Below are positions 40,927 to 50,028 of a DNA stretch of 64,000 nucleotides, piece by piece. The notes under the pieces are model-generated. The model searched no databases and was not told the DNA's origin. It was given only the letters and a program-made list of their open reading frames with translations. Every line of letters begins with the position of its first letter. Position 1 is the stretch's first letter. Position numbers and translations under genes: made by a program. This DNA is from Paenarthrobacter histidinolovorans (GTDB lineage: Bacteria > Actinomycetota > Actinomycetes > Actinomycetales > Micrococcaceae), in assembly GCF_014647595.1 (NCBI RefSeq), contig NZ_BMPM01000002.1, positions 620,001-684,000 on the forward strand, read 5' to 3'.

Positions 40927-42044
40927 CGCTGCTCTCCCGATGCGAGCGCGATTTCTTCGATGCGGGCGCCGAGGGCCTGCTGGGCGTAGCCGTTCGGGGC
41001 ACCATGGCGGTCACCTTCCACAGCGTTGTCTGCCATGAGGGTCACGAGTTCATACGCCACGTGGCTGCCTGCGACACCGGTGATTTCTGCGTGGTCGTAA
41101 GCCGGGGCGACCTCCACGATGTCCGCGCCCACGAGGTTCATGCCGCGGAAGCCGCGGATGATCTCCAGGAGCTCCCGGCTGCTGATGCCACCGGCTTCCG
41201 GGGTGCCGGTGCCGGGGGCGTGGGCCGGATCCAGGACGTCGATGTCCACCGAGATGTACAGGGGGCGGTTGCCGATGCGGTCGCGGATCTTTGCCACCGT
41301 CTCCAGGACGCCCTGGTAGTAGACGTCCGCGGAGGTGACGATTCCGAAGCCGAAGCGGTGGTCGTCGTCGAGGTCCTTCTTGCCGTAGAGCGGACCGCGG
41401 GTACCCACGTGGCTGATGGCTTCGGTGTCCAGGATGCCTTCCTCCACTGCGCGGCGGAATGGCGTGCCGTGCGTGTATTCAGCGCCGAAGTAGGTGTCCC
41501 AGGTATCCAGGTGCGCATCGAAGTGCAGCATGGCGATGGGTTCGCCTGCGCGCTCTGCTGCTGCGCGAAGCAGCGGAAGGGCGATGGTGTGGTCCCCTCC
41601 GAGGGTGACCAGCTTGCTGCCATTGGCCGTCAGGTCCAGGGCATTCTGCTGGATGGTCTCGATGGCTTCGTTGATGTTGAACGGGTTTACAGCCATGTCG
41701 CCAGCGTCGGCAACCTGGATGTTCTCGAACGGGCTGACGTCCCAGGCGGGGTTGTACGGACGCAGCAGCCGGCTGGCCTCGCGGACGTGGTTGGCGCCGA
41801 ACCGGGCGCCGGGGCGGTACGAAACACCGGAGTCGAAGGGAACGCCAACTACCGTGACGTCGGCCTTGGAGACCTGGTCCAGACGGGGCAGGCGGGCGTA
41901 GGTGGCGGCACCGGCATAGCGCGGGATACGGGATGAATCGATGGGGCCCAGGTTGCCGTTGGCCTCGATGCGGAGCTCTTCCAAAGTACGCCACTCCTTG
42001 AGTGAATAGGTGGGATTGAATCTGCGGACTGTGACACCCATCAT
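40923..42044 (-). CDS. Ureohydrolase of the agmatinase/guanidinobutyrase family
   Basis: A 373-residue binuclear-manganese hydrolase that releases urea from a guanidino compound. Metal-binding motifs are intact: [19 protein letters not shown] and [19 protein letters not shown]. It is longer than typical agmatinases (about 310-350) mainly at the N-terminus (about 50 residues, [19 protein letters not shown]). Agmatinase, guanidinobutyrase or another guanidino-acid hydrolase are all possible. The coupled 2-oxoacid decarboxylase-like gene favours 4-guanidinobutyrate from arginine. The first codons include two ATGs and no strong ribosome binding site. Inverted GTTGT/ACAAC half-sites (42054-42083) just upstream recur at the XRE-cupin/symporter promoter. 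Confidence 0.94.
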   Translation of the reverse strand: MMGVTVRRFNPTYSLKEWRTLEELRIEANGNLGPIDSSRIPRYAGAATYARLPRLDQVSKADVTVVGVPFDSGVSYRPGARFGANHVREASRLLRPYNPAWDVSPFENIQVADAGDMAVNPFNINEAIETIQQNALDLTANGSKLVTLGGDHTIALPLLRAAAERAGEPIAMLHFDAHLDTWDTYFGAEYTHGTPFRRAVEEGILDTEAISHVGTRGPLYGKKDLDDDHRFGFGIVTSADVYYQGVLETVAKIRDRIGNRPLYISVDIDVLDPAHAPGTGTPEAGGISSRELLEIIRGFRGMNLVGADIVEVAPAYDHAEITGVAGSHVAYELVTLMADNAVEGDRHGAPNGYAQQALGARIEEIALASGEQR

Positions 42045-42053
42045 ACACTCAAA

Positions 42054-42083
42054 GTTGTCTAATATGCATCACCTGTTTACAAC
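42054..42083. promoter_or_regulatory. Candidate XRE-cupin binding site before the ureohydrolase operon
   Basis: GTTGT (42054-42058) and ACAAC (42079-42083, extended ACAACATT) are inverted half-sites 25 bp apart, overlapping an AT-rich stretch (TAATATGCAT) that could be the -10 region. The same ACAACA element is repeated at 46061-46117. Confidence 0.4.
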
Positions 42084-42206
42084 ATTGGAAAAGGGTGAGA
42101 CGCCGCTCACAGCAGGCGTAAAGATTCCATAAAAACCGGTGTCCCGGCGTCGAACCGGGCCATACGCTCCATGCGGAAGCAGTATCGTGCTGCGCGAAAG
42201 GACACC

Positions 42207-44180
42207 GTGACCACCCTGTCGAGGCCTCCGGCCGACCCGGCCAACCGGCCCAAGAATTCCTTCAAGCTCAAACCCTGGCTGCTTGAGGGAATGCCGGACA
42301 CTTCAGGCAAGCGGCAAGGACCCCACGGCCAGCCCTCGGAGTCCCACAAGCCGCAGGCCTGGTGGAAGGTCATGTGCCTCACGGGCCTGGATTACTTCTC
42401 TACACTCGGGTACCAACCCGCCATCGCCGCGCTCGCAGCGGGCCTGCTCTCTCCCCTGGCGACGTTGCTCCTGGTCACAGCAACCCTGGCCGGGGCGCTG
42501 CCCGTCTACCGGCGCGTGGCAAAGGAAAGCCCACGCGGAGAAGGCTCCATCTCGATGCTGGAACGGCTCCTCCCCCGTTGGGGCGGCAAACTCTTCGTCC
42601 TGGCACTCCTCGGCTTCGCGGCCACGGACTTCATGATCACCATTACGTTGTCGGCAGCCGACGCTACGGCCCACCTCATCGAGAACCCGTTCGCACCGGA
42701 ATTCCTCGAAGGACAGAACGTCGTCATCACCCTTGCGCTCATCGCGGGCCTCGGCATCGTCTTCCTCCGCGGATTCAAGGAGGCCATCAACGTGGCCGTC
42801 GTCCTGGTGGGCGCCTTCCTCATGCTCAACCTTGTGGTCATCGCCGTATCCATCGGCCACGTCTTCACCGAGACCCGCGTCATCACGGACTGGTGGACCG
42901 CGTTGACCACTTCCCACGGCGATCCGATCATGATGATCGCCTTGGCGTTGCTGGTGTTCCCCCGCCTGGCGCTGGGCCTGTCGGGTTTTGAAACAGGCGT
43001 CGCCGTCATGCCCCAGATCAAAGGCCACGCCACGGACACTGACGCCAATCCGGACGGCCGCATCAAGGGTGCCCATAAGCTCCTGGCCACCGCCGCGATC
43101 ATCATGAGCTCATTTCTCATCACCTCCAGCTTCACCACGGTCATGTTGATTCCGGCCGCTGAATTCCAGCCCGGGGGCAAGGCTGACGGACGCGCACTGG
43201 CCTACCTTGCCCACAGGTTCCTTGGCGATGGTTTTGGAACCGTGTACGACATCAGCACCATCGCCATTCTGTGGTTCGCCGGCGCCTCCGCGATGGCTGG
43301 ATTGTTGAACCTCGTACCCAGGTACTTGCCGCGCTACGGCATGGCACCGACCTGGGCGCGGGCGCTCCGCCCCCTGGTCCTCGTCTTCACTGTCATCGCT
43401 TTCATCGTCACCATCATCTTCCAGGCTGACGTCAACGCCCAGGGTGGCGCCTATGCCACCGGCGTACTGGTCCTGATTACTTCCGCGTCCATCGCCGTCA
43501 CGCTGTCCGCGCGTCGAAAGAAGCAAAAAGGACAGGTCATCGGCTTCGGCCTCATTTCCCTGGTCTTCGTCTACACCACCGTGGTCAACTCCATCGAGCG
43601 CCCCGACGGCCTGAAGATTGCCGCCCTGTTCATTCTTGGCATCCTGGTGGTCAGCTTCGTCTCCCGCATGCGGCGGGCGTTCGAGCTGCGCGCCACCCAC
43701 ATCAGGATGGACCAAAAGGCCCTGGAGTTCACGGCCAACAACACCCATGGCCCGGTCCGGATCATCGCCCACGAGCCCAAGCACCTCAGCGCCAGCCGCT
43801 ACCGCGAGAAACTCCAGCACGCCCAGCAGGCCAACCACCTTCCCTTGGACTGCGATGCCGTCTTCATCGAGATCATCGTGGACGACAGCTCAGACTTTGA
43901 GCAGGAACTCCAGGTGGTGGGCAAAGAACGGCATGGGTTCAAGATCCTGGAAGTGCACAGCAACAATGTGCCGAACACGCTGGCGGCAGTACTCCTCCAT
44001 ATCCGCGACGTCACAGGCTTCATGCCGCACATCTACTTCCGGTGGACTGAGGGCAACCCGATCTCCAATCTCAGCAAGTTCCTCTTCTTTGGCGAAGGGG
44101 AGATCGCGCCTGTCACCCGCGAAGTGTTGAGGGAAGCGGAGCCGGACATCACCCGCCGGCCCTGGGTCCACGTGGGCTAG
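42207..44180 (+). CDS. APC family permease with C-terminal cytoplasmic domain
   Basis: A 657-residue membrane protein of the amino acid-polyamine-cation superfamily. A hydrophilic N-terminus (about 1-50) is followed by 12 predicted membrane segments (about 55-490), beginning [20 protein letters not shown], and a soluble C-terminal domain of about 170 residues with alternating strands and helices ([45 protein letters not shown]). The GTG at 42207 follows AAAGGAC. The gene diverges from the ureohydrolase operon, so it might import arginine or another guanidino substrate, but potassium transport or a general amino acid role is equally possible from sequence. Confidence 0.9.
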   Translation: MTTLSRPPADPANRPKNSFKLKPWLLEGMPDTSGKRQGPHGQPSESHKPQAWWKVMCLTGLDYFSTLGYQPAIAALAAGLLSPLATLLLVTATLAGALPVYRRVAKESPRGEGSISMLERLLPRWGGKLFVLALLGFAATDFMITITLSAADATAHLIENPFAPEFLEGQNVVITLALIAGLGIVFLRGFKEAINVAVVLVGAFLMLNLVVIAVSIGHVFTETRVITDWWTALTTSHGDPIMMIALALLVFPRLALGLSGFETGVAVMPQIKGHATDTDANPDGRIKGAHKLLATAAIIMSSFLITSSFTTVMLIPAAEFQPGGKADGRALAYLAHRFLGDGFGTVYDISTIAILWFAGASAMAGLLNLVPRYLPRYGMAPTWARALRPLVLVFTVIAFIVTIIFQADVNAQGGAYATGVLVLITSASIAVTLSARRKKQKGQVIGFGLISLVFVYTTVVNSIERPDGLKIAALFILGILVVSFVSRMRRAFELRATHIRMDQKALEFTANNTHGPVRIIAHEPKHLSASRYREKLQHAQQANHLPLDCDAVFIEIIVDDSSDFEQELQVVGKERHGFKILEVHSNNVPNTLAAVLLHIRDVTGFMPHIYFRWTEGNPISNLSKFLFFGEGEIAPVTREVLREAEPDITRRPWVHVG

Positions 44181-44426
44181 CCGCCTCGCACGCTCCTTCC
44201 CGGTTAGTCCCCTCGCAGGCTGCGCTCCTCCCCAGTTCGTCCCCCGCAGGCTCCGCCCATCCCCGGATTTCGGGCGCTCCGCGCGGCCCGTGGGACGAAG
44301 GGCGGCGGCAACCGGGGAGGAGCGCCGCCACCAGGAGCTCAAACCGGGATGGAGCGTCGGCTGGAGTTGCCCACATACGGCAAGTGTGTCATTTCGTGGA
44401 ACCTTGGAAGCCTGTGGACTGGTCCG

Positions 44427-45332
44427 ATGGACGCCTTCCAGTACCTCGAAAAAGTAGGCGGCGTGACTCGGACCAGACAACTCCTGGCCGCAGGCTATTC
44501 GCGCAGGGACATCGCGCGCCTTCCAAGCAAGGGTGCGAAACAACCCCGGCGGGGCATCTTCATGCTTGCGGATCACAGACCCGAGTTGGCAACCGCCCTC
44601 CGCTACAACTCCTACGTCTCCTGCGCCAGCGCAGCCCAACACTACGGATTGTGGATACGCAAAGCACCTGATCTGCACCATCTGGCATGCGATCACGGTC
44701 ACGGCACCGGGTTCATCAGGCACAGGACCATGAGATTCGAACCTCATCCCAGCCTCCCAATCGCCGCGGTGGAAGATGTGGTCCTACATGCCATGGCTTG
44801 CCTGGCGCCGCCCGCTTCAACGGCAATGGCCGTCTCGGCGGTTCGACTGCACGGTGTGCCGTTGGAACTGCTGAAGGAACAGTTGCAGGGAGACAGGTCG
44901 CGGCCCGTCCTCAACGCGCTCAAGGATCTCGACCTGCGTGCGGAGTCCATTGTGGAGGTCGATGCACAGCATCTGCTCCGCACCCACGGCATTGCATTCG
45001 ACGCCCAAGTGGCAATACCTGGCATCGGGCGCGTCGACCTCCTTCTGGAAGAGTTCCTCATTATTGAAGTGGACGGCTTCGCGTTTCACTCCGATAGAAA
45101 GGCCCTACGCAACGACTTGGCACGAAACAACGCCTCCACCATCAACGGGTATTTGGTCCTGAGGTACCCACCGGAGGTCATCTGGTTCGAGCCGGAGCGC
45201 GTGATCGCGGAGATCCAGGCGGTTCTCAAGCTGCGTCGTGACGATCCTGCCCGGTTGGTGGACGGCTTTGCCCAGCCGAGCCCCGGAGTTTCGGGGATCA
45301 GCCCGGTCCTTGGCTTCCAATACCGGAGGTAA
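44427..45332 (+). CDS. AbiEi-type antitoxin domain fused to a DUF559 nuclease-like domain
   Basis: A 301-residue protein. The N-terminus (about 5-60, VGGVTRTRQLLAAGYSRRDI) is a winged helix of the type IV toxin-antitoxin AbiEi family. The C-terminus (about 205-295) is a DUF559/Vsr-like PD-(D/E)XK domain: GIGRVDLLLEEFLIIEVDGFAFH supplies the Asp and Glu-x-Asp residues in part (RVDLLLEEF, IIEVDG), then a basic helix LRNDLARNNA and PPEVIW. This fusion is common as a solitary gene in Arthrobacter-like genomes and no AbiEii toxin is adjacent. The ATG at 44427 (MDAFQYLEK) fits the family start; upstream in-frame codons look non-coding. Function is unproven: phage defence, DNA repair, or orphan regulator. 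Confidence 0.85.
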   Translation: MDAFQYLEKVGGVTRTRQLLAAGYSRRDIARLPSKGAKQPRRGIFMLADHRPELATALRYNSYVSCASAAQHYGLWIRKAPDLHHLACDHGHGTGFIRHRTMRFEPHPSLPIAAVEDVVLHAMACLAPPASTAMAVSAVRLHGVPLELLKEQLQGDRSRPVLNALKDLDLRAESIVEVDAQHLLRTHGIAFDAQVAIPGIGRVDLLLEEFLIIEVDGFAFHSDRKALRNDLARNNASTINGYLVLRYPPEVIWFEPERVIAEIQAVLKLRRDDPARLVDGFAQPSPGVSGISPVLGFQYRR

Positions 45333-45364
45333 CTGGGAGGGAGTGCACAACGCCGGGAGGGAAG

Positions 45365-45940
45365 CTACCGGCTTGCTGCGGGTACCAGCACCCACAGCAC
45401 TTCCACCGTTTCGTCCGTCGGGTTGATCCAGGTGTGGGGTTCACGGCCCGGGAAGGAGAGGGTGTCGCCTTCTTCGAGGTCGTACTCCTCATTGGTCAGG
45501 ATGAGCTTGATCCGCCCTTTGACCACATGGAGCACATCCACATCGCAGTCCACCGCGTAAAGCTCGTTCTCGCCGCGTCCCCGGGGTTCGATGGTGGCCT
45601 GGAGTATCTGCAGCCGTCGCTCGGAACGTGCCGTCAGCAGGCGTTCAACAATGCCCTGGCCGCCCAGCGAGATCCTGGGGCCGTCGTCGCGCCTTGTCAG
45701 GTGGGTCTCCGGCGCGGCGAACAGGTCACCTACGGAGACGGAAAGTACCTGGCACAGGGTGACCAAAGAAGCCACCGACGGCGATGTCAGGTCGCGCTCC
45801 ACACGGCTCAGGAAGCCTTTGGTCAACCCGGTGGCGTCCGCGACCTGCTCGATGGTGAGGCGCTGCGCCTGCCGGGCTGCGCGGATTCTGGAACCGATGG
45901 CAACGGGAACATTGCTCGGTTCAACGGGTAGAGCCTTCAT
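45365..45940 (-). CDS. XRE family regulator with C-terminal cupin domain
   Basis: A 191-residue regulator. The Cro/C1-type helix-turn-helix lies at about 15-70 (LTIEQVADATGLTKGFLSRV), and a cupin sensor at about 110-185 (ENELYAVDCDVDVLHVVKGR; EGDTLSFPGREPHTWINP). Proteins of this layout (PuuR-like) often control polyamine, amino acid or guanidino-compound catabolism. It diverges from the sodium:solute symporter across 279 nt that contain repeated ACAACA elements; the same half-sites lie before the ureohydrolase operon. I infer that it represses the symporter, itself and the ureohydrolase/ThDP operon. The cupin may bind the inducing metabolite. Confidence 0.93.
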   Translation of the reverse strand: MKALPVEPSNVPVAIGSRIRAARQAQRLTIEQVADATGLTKGFLSRVERDLTSPSVASLVTLCQVLSVSVGDLFAAPETHLTRRDDGPRISLGGQGIVERLLTARSERRLQILQATIEPRGRGENELYAVDCDVDVLHVVKGRIKLILTNEEYDLEEGDTLSFPGREPHTWINPTDETVEVLWVLVPAASR

Positions 45941-46060
45941 TCACGAACCTTTCAGGCCTGTCATGTGGCCCTGTCATTGGAGCAATAGTAGCCGGGACGC
46001 ACGCCAACGGGGCCACAGCGGGCGTAACCAAGTCCAAAGGATCTTGACTGTTACTCCGAT

Positions 46061-46117
46061 CACAACATATCCTCATAGGCAACAAGTGTTGTCTGTGAGG
46101 CACACAACACATCCTCA
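46061..46117. promoter_or_regulatory. Repeated operator elements between the XRE-cupin gene and the symporter
   Basis: CACAACATATCCTCA (46061-46075) is repeated as CACAACACATCCTCA (46103-46117), 42 bp apart (four helical turns), differing at one base. Between them is the palindrome CAACAAGTGTTG (46080-46091). TTGACT at 46044-46049 upstream could be a -35 element for the symporter. Confidence 0.55.
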
Positions 46118-46219
46118 AGCTCCAAACCCAATCTCCAATCATCCGCACAGAGACTTCGACGCATCGCAGGAGTATCGTCGAAACCCCCAACCTCCGTGCA
46201 TCAGCTCCAAGGACCGTTC

Positions 46220-47755
46220 ATGGAATCTTCGGCTATTAATATCGCAATCGTGGTGGTGTACCTGCTCGCCATGCTGGCCTTCGGCTGGTGGGGCAAGTCC
46301 CGCACCAAGAACAACAGCGACTTCCTGGTGGCCGGCCGCCGCCTGGGACCCTTCCTCTACACCGGCACCATGGCCGCGGTTGTTCTCGGTGGCGCATCCA
46401 CCGTGGGCGGCGTTGGCCTGGGCTACAAGTTCGGCATCTCGGGCATGTGGCTCGTGGTCGCGATCGGCTCGGGCGTGCTGCTGCTCAGCCTCCTGTTCGC
46501 CGGCACCATCCAGCGATTGAAGATCTACACGGTCTCCCAAATGCTGAGCCTGCGATACGGCAGCAAAGCCACCCAGACATCCGGAATCGTGATGTTGGCC
46601 TACACCCTCATGCTCTGCGCCACCTCCACCGGCGCCTATGCCACCATCTTCGTGGTGCTCTTCGACTGGGAGCGCTGGTTGGCAATCGCCGTCGGCGGCG
46701 CCATCGTGCTGGTGTACTCCACCATCGGCGGCATGTGGTCCATCACCTTGGCAGACCAGGTGCAGTTCCTGATCAAGACCGTAGGTATTTTCTTCCTGAT
46801 GCTGCCGTTCGTCTTGAACGCAGCCGGCGGTATGGACGGCATCCGTGAACGCCTTGATGCCAGCTTCTTCCAGATCGACGGCATCGGCGTCCAGACAATC
46901 ATCACGTACTTCGTGGTCTACACCCTCGGCCTCCTGATCGGCCAGGACATCTGGCAGCGCGTCTTCACCGCCAAGACCCCCACCGTTGCCCGCTGGGGCG
47001 GCGCTACCGCAGGCGTTTACTGCATCCTCTACGGCATCGCCGGCGCACTGATCGGCCTCGCTGCCCGCGTCGCCCTCCCGGACATCGATGTCGCCAACCT
47101 CGGAAAGGACGTTGTCTACGCCGAGGTGGCAACCCACATCCTGCCCGTCGGCATCGGCGGCCTGGTCATGGCCGCAGCTGTTGCGGCGATGATGTCCACC
47201 GCTTCCGGCGCGTTGATCGCAGCAGCAACGGTGGCCCGCGCAGACGTAGTCCCGTTCGTGGCCAGCTGGTTCGGCAAGACGATCAACACCGACGACACCG
47301 AAAATCCCGAGCACGACGTCAAGGCAAACCGCTACTGGGTCCTGGGTCTGGGCATCGTTGCCGTCCTGATTTCCATGGCTGCCCAGGACGTGGTTGTGGC
47401 CCTCACCATCGCCTACGACATCCTGGTAGGCGGTCTCCTGGTCGCTATTCTTGGCGGTTTGGTCTGGAAGCGCGGAACGGGCATCGCGGCTGCATGGTCC
47501 ATGGCAGTCGGCTCGGTTCTGACACTGGCCCTGCTCATCATGTACGCGGTTGGTGCCATCCCCAGCGAAGACGGCGTCTACGCCAACGAGCCCATCTACT
47601 GGGGCCTAGGGGCATCCCTGGTGGTCTACATCGTGGTGTCCCTGCTGACTCCGCCCACGGACGCAGCCGTCCGCGAAGCCTGGGACAAGCGCGTTGCCGG
47701 TGCGATCTCCGAGGAACTGCCGCCGGAAGTCCACCCCGTGGGCAGCAGCAAATAG
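46220..47755 (+). CDS. Sodium:solute symporter family transporter
   Basis: A 511-residue integral membrane protein of the SSS family with about 13 predicted membrane segments. Family features include the N-terminal WWGKSRTKNNSDFLVAGRRLG and the GGASTVGGVGLGYKFGISGMW segment (segments 1 and 2, sodium and substrate site). The ATG at 46220 is supported by AAGGA at 8 nt; an upstream in-frame start is unlikely. It is divergent from the XRE-cupin regulator and ends in a strong terminator. Substrate is unknown; a guanidino compound or organic cation would fit the regulon. Confidence 0.95.
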   Translation: MESSAINIAIVVVYLLAMLAFGWWGKSRTKNNSDFLVAGRRLGPFLYTGTMAAVVLGGASTVGGVGLGYKFGISGMWLVVAIGSGVLLLSLLFAGTIQRLKIYTVSQMLSLRYGSKATQTSGIVMLAYTLMLCATSTGAYATIFVVLFDWERWLAIAVGGAIVLVYSTIGGMWSITLADQVQFLIKTVGIFFLMLPFVLNAAGGMDGIRERLDASFFQIDGIGVQTIITYFVVYTLGLLIGQDIWQRVFTAKTPTVARWGGATAGVYCILYGIAGALIGLAARVALPDIDVANLGKDVVYAEVATHILPVGIGGLVMAAAVAAMMSTASGALIAAATVARADVVPFVASWFGKTINTDDTENPEHDVKANRYWVLGLGIVAVLISMAAQDVVVALTIAYDILVGGLLVAILGGLVWKRGTGIAAAWSMAVGSVLTLALLIMYAVGAIPSEDGVYANEPIYWGLGASLVVYIVVSLLTPPTDAAVREAWDKRVAGAISEELPPEVHPVGSSK

Positions 47756-47772
47756 CATCAGCAAATAGCATC
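47747..47772. repeat. 13-bp tandem duplication across the symporter stop codon
   Basis: AGCAAATAGCATC occurs twice in tandem (47747-47759, 47760-47772). The first copy contains the stop codon TAG (47753-47755); the second adds another TAG in a different frame. Confidence 0.7.
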
Positions 47773-47796
47773 AGCAAGTAACAACAGCAATACCCG

Positions 47797-47841
47797 ACGG
47801 CGGTGCCGCCCCTTTGCGGGGGCGGCACCGCCGTTGTTTTG
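47797..47841 (+). terminator. Rho-independent terminator of the symporter gene
   Basis: A 16-bp perfect stem (47797-47812 with 47819-47834) with a short TTTGCG loop is followed by TGTTTTG. Confidence 0.92.
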
Positions 47842-48052
47842 TCCCGGGTGTTTGTCCCGGGTGTTTAGGCCGGGACAATGCGCCCCTCAACGGCGGGTGC
47901 GGTACTGTTGTCCCAGCTTCAAGAGATGTGGCGCCAAGCTCCGACTGGCCATGCACCAACCCCATGTTCACGGGTGGTTCGGATGAGGAAGCGGCCCGTC
48001 CCGGACCTGAGACAACCGAGCGGGCAAGAGCACTCTCCACAGGAGCAGCACC

Positions 48053-48352
48053 TTGCCGTATCACAGCGATACCAGCCAAGCCCACCGCACCCCCGGCGAA
48101 ACCGCAGCCCGGACCGTCAGGGTGATCCCCGCCGTCGACCTTTACCTCGGCACGGTCACCATAGTGGCCGGGAACAGGACCCTGCTTTTCCGGCATCCCC
48201 ATCCGCAGCAGATCGCCAAAGCGCTGGCCCGCGCCGTCCGCCCCTCAACGTGGTGCGAGGTGTCCCGGACTCTGACGGTGACAGTCGCCGCGACAGGAAA
48301 GCGGGATGGCCAGCCGCAGCTGTTCGCCTTGGGCGGCCGGGAAGAGACCTAG
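48053..48352 (+). CDS. Small hypothetical protein
   Basis: A 99-residue basic, soluble protein (PAVDLYLGTVTIVAGNRTLL and TWCEVSRTLTVTVAATGKR). The TTG start at 48053 follows AGGAG at 7 nt, the main support. Predicted as two beta-hairpins. No domain recognised. It overlaps the convergent acidic small gene by 4 nt (48349-48352). An overlapping longer frame in another register (47878-48525) looks like arginine-rich noise and was not called. Confidence 0.58.
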   Translation: MPYHSDTSQAHRTPGETAARTVRVIPAVDLYLGTVTIVAGNRTLLFRHPHPQQIAKALARAVRPSTWCEVSRTLTVTVAATGKRDGQPQLFALGGREET

Positions 48353-48540
48353 ATTTCCTCTTCCTCCCCACGGAATTCCTCGGTCTCATCGATCGGCACC
48401 ACCCGTTCGTCGTCCTCGGGGGCGTCCACTTCCTCCACCCAGGGCTCGTCCACTTCCTGGTCTTCGGCGTAGTCGTAGGCCGGGTCCGACTCGATGGTGG
48501 TGCGCTCCGGGTGCTTGGCTTGTGATTCGGTGGTGTCCAT
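48349..48540 (-). CDS. Small acidic hypothetical protein
   Basis: A 63-residue, extremely acidic protein (PWVEEVDAPEDDERVVPID, ending RGEEEEI) with almost no hydrophobic core, so probably disordered. GGAGGT lies 6 nt before the ATG at 48540, one of the best ribosome binding sites in the window. Roughly a third of the residues are Asp or Glu. Function unknown; a small modulator of a basic partner or DNA mimic is possible but unsupported. Confidence 0.72.
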   Translation of the reverse strand: MDTTESQAKHPERTTIESDPAYDYAEDQEVDEPWVEEVDAPEDDERVVPIDETEEFRGEEEEI

Positions 48541-48772
48541 GGTGCAACCTCCGTCCCGTGGGCCTGTGACAGCCCCCTAACAAAGTGCGGGGAGACCCCC
48601 CGCCCCTGTCATTCCATCTGAGCACCGGCCCCCGCGAGGGTCAAGCAGCTCCGGAAATTACGGTGCACCGAACATTCCGACTAAGGAATACCAGCCAAAA
48701 AACCCCGCAAATAAGCGGTAGTGTGGGGCGTGCAATGGGGCCGCAACTACCCCACCCAGCACAGGAGATAGA

Positions 48773-49942
48773 GTGCAGATGCACCAGGAATCCCACAGTT
48801 CGTCGAGCCCCGCTCCGGACCCCGCCCCCGAACCAACAGCCGTTCACGACGCCGCGGACCGGGCAACACCCACAGCCTCGGACATCAGGCGTTGGCGGCA
48901 ATACCTTGCCGATGAACGCGCCGAGGCTGCGGTCTACCGCCAGCTCGCCCAACGGCGCGACGGCGAGGAACGGCAGATCCTGCTGGCCCTGGCCGAAGCC
49001 GAAGGCCGGCATGAAGCACACTGGCTCAAACTCCTGGGCGAACACGCCGGAATGCCCAAGGCCGCCTCTGCCCGCAGCCAGTTCCTGGGGTTCCTGGCCC
49101 GAAACTTCGGCTCCGTCTTCGTCCTGGCCCTGGCCCAACGCGCGGAGGGCCGCTCCCCCTACGGCACCGAGCCGGCAGCCACCCCGGCGATGGTGGCCGA
49201 TGAACAAATCCACGAGGAAGTAGTCCGTGGCCTGGCAACCCGTGGACGCAACCGGCTCTCGGGCACCTTCCGCGCAGCAGTCTTTGGCGCCAACGACGGC
49301 TTGGTGAGCAACCTTTCGCTGGTCATGGGCATGGCCGCCACTGGTGTACCGAGTTCCGTGGTGCTCATGAGCGGCGTAGCAGGGCTCCTGGCAGGCGCAT
49401 TGTCCATGGGCGCCGGCGAATACGTCTCCGTCCGCTCGCAACGCGAACTGCTCAACGCCACCCTCCCCACCCAGGCCACCCTGACCGCGGCTCCGTCGCT
49501 CGACATCGACCACAATGAGCTGGTGCTCGTGTACCTGGCACGCGGCATGACCCGCGAAGCCGCCGAGCACCGCGCAGCCGAGCGCATGGGACTGTTCAGC
49601 TGCGACTGCGACCCGAGTCTTTCCCTGCAGCCGGAGAAACCGGTGGCCGATGAACACGAATCGGTGGGTTCGGCGTGGGGCGCGGCACTGTCCAGCTTCT
49701 GCTTCTTCGCCTCAGGTGCCATCGTCCCCATCCTGCCCTTCCTGTTCGGGATGACGGGCATGGCGGCGCTCCTGGTGGCCGGCGTTCTGGTGGGCATCGC
49801 GCTGTTGGCGACAGGCGCCGTCGTGGGCTTGCTTTCCGGAACGTCACCGCTCAGCCGCGGCCTGCGGCAACTGGCCATCGGGCTGGGAGCAGCTGCTGCC
49901 ACCTACGGACTTGGACTGCTGTTCGGCGCGGCGATCGTCTGA
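48773..49942 (+). CDS. Ferritin-like domain fused to VIT1/CCC1 iron transporter (MbfA-like)
   Basis: A 389-residue membrane protein. A disordered N-terminus is followed by a ferritin-like helical bundle (about 38-150) with metal-ligand candidates in LADERAEAAVYRQLAQRRDGEER and ALAEAEGRHEAHW-type helices. The VIT1/CCC1 domain comes next (about 165-389) with FGANDGLVSNLSLVMG, GALSMGAGEYVSVRSQRE and three C-terminal membrane segments. This is the layout of MbfA in rhizobia, which exports iron or manganese and limits oxidative damage. The GTG at 48773 with GGAG 5 nt upstream is taken; the ATG two codons later is an alternative. An ATTCC/GGAAT inverted repeat lies at 48674-48689 in the promoter region. 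Confidence 0.9.
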   Translation: MQMHQESHSSSSPAPDPAPEPTAVHDAADRATPTASDIRRWRQYLADERAEAAVYRQLAQRRDGEERQILLALAEAEGRHEAHWLKLLGEHAGMPKAASARSQFLGFLARNFGSVFVLALAQRAEGRSPYGTEPAATPAMVADEQIHEEVVRGLATRGRNRLSGTFRAAVFGANDGLVSNLSLVMGMAATGVPSSVVLMSGVAGLLAGALSMGAGEYVSVRSQRELLNATLPTQATLTAAPSLDIDHNELVLVYLARGMTREAAEHRAAERMGLFSCDCDPSLSLQPEKPVADEHESVGSAWGAALSSFCFFASGAIVPILPFLFGMTGMAALLVAGVLVGIALLATGAVVGLLSGTSPLSRGLRQLAIGLGAAAATYGLGLLFGAAIV

Positions 49943-50028
49943 GTTTGGACGGCTTCCCCGGCAGACCGTAATGTTGGTTCGTCCTCCGCGCTGCCCCGCG
50001 TGACCAAGGGCCTGAGGAATGGAGAACC

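Noticed and set aside
40644..41936. 430-codon plus-strand open frame
   Set aside because: Antisense to the ureohydrolase and ThDP-enzyme genes, both with intact active-site motifs.
42171..42206. Upstream start of the APC permease
   Set aside because: The GTG at 42207 has AAAGGAC directly before it; the earlier ATG has no ribosome binding site and would include that site in the coding region.
46139..47314. 391-codon minus-strand open frame rich in Asp, Gly and His
   Set aside because: Antisense to the sodium symporter; the composition simply mirrors the membrane-segment codons.
47878..48525. 215-codon plus-strand frame overlapping the 48053 gene
   Set aside because: Arginine-rich, no ribosome binding site, and overlaps two smaller frames that have good ones.
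48674..48689. ATTCC-GACTAA-GGAAT inverted repeat as an iron-regulator box for the ferritin-VIT1 gene
   Set aside because: It does not match the DtxR/IdeR or Fur consensus well enough to call; mentioned only as a candidate in the gene entry.
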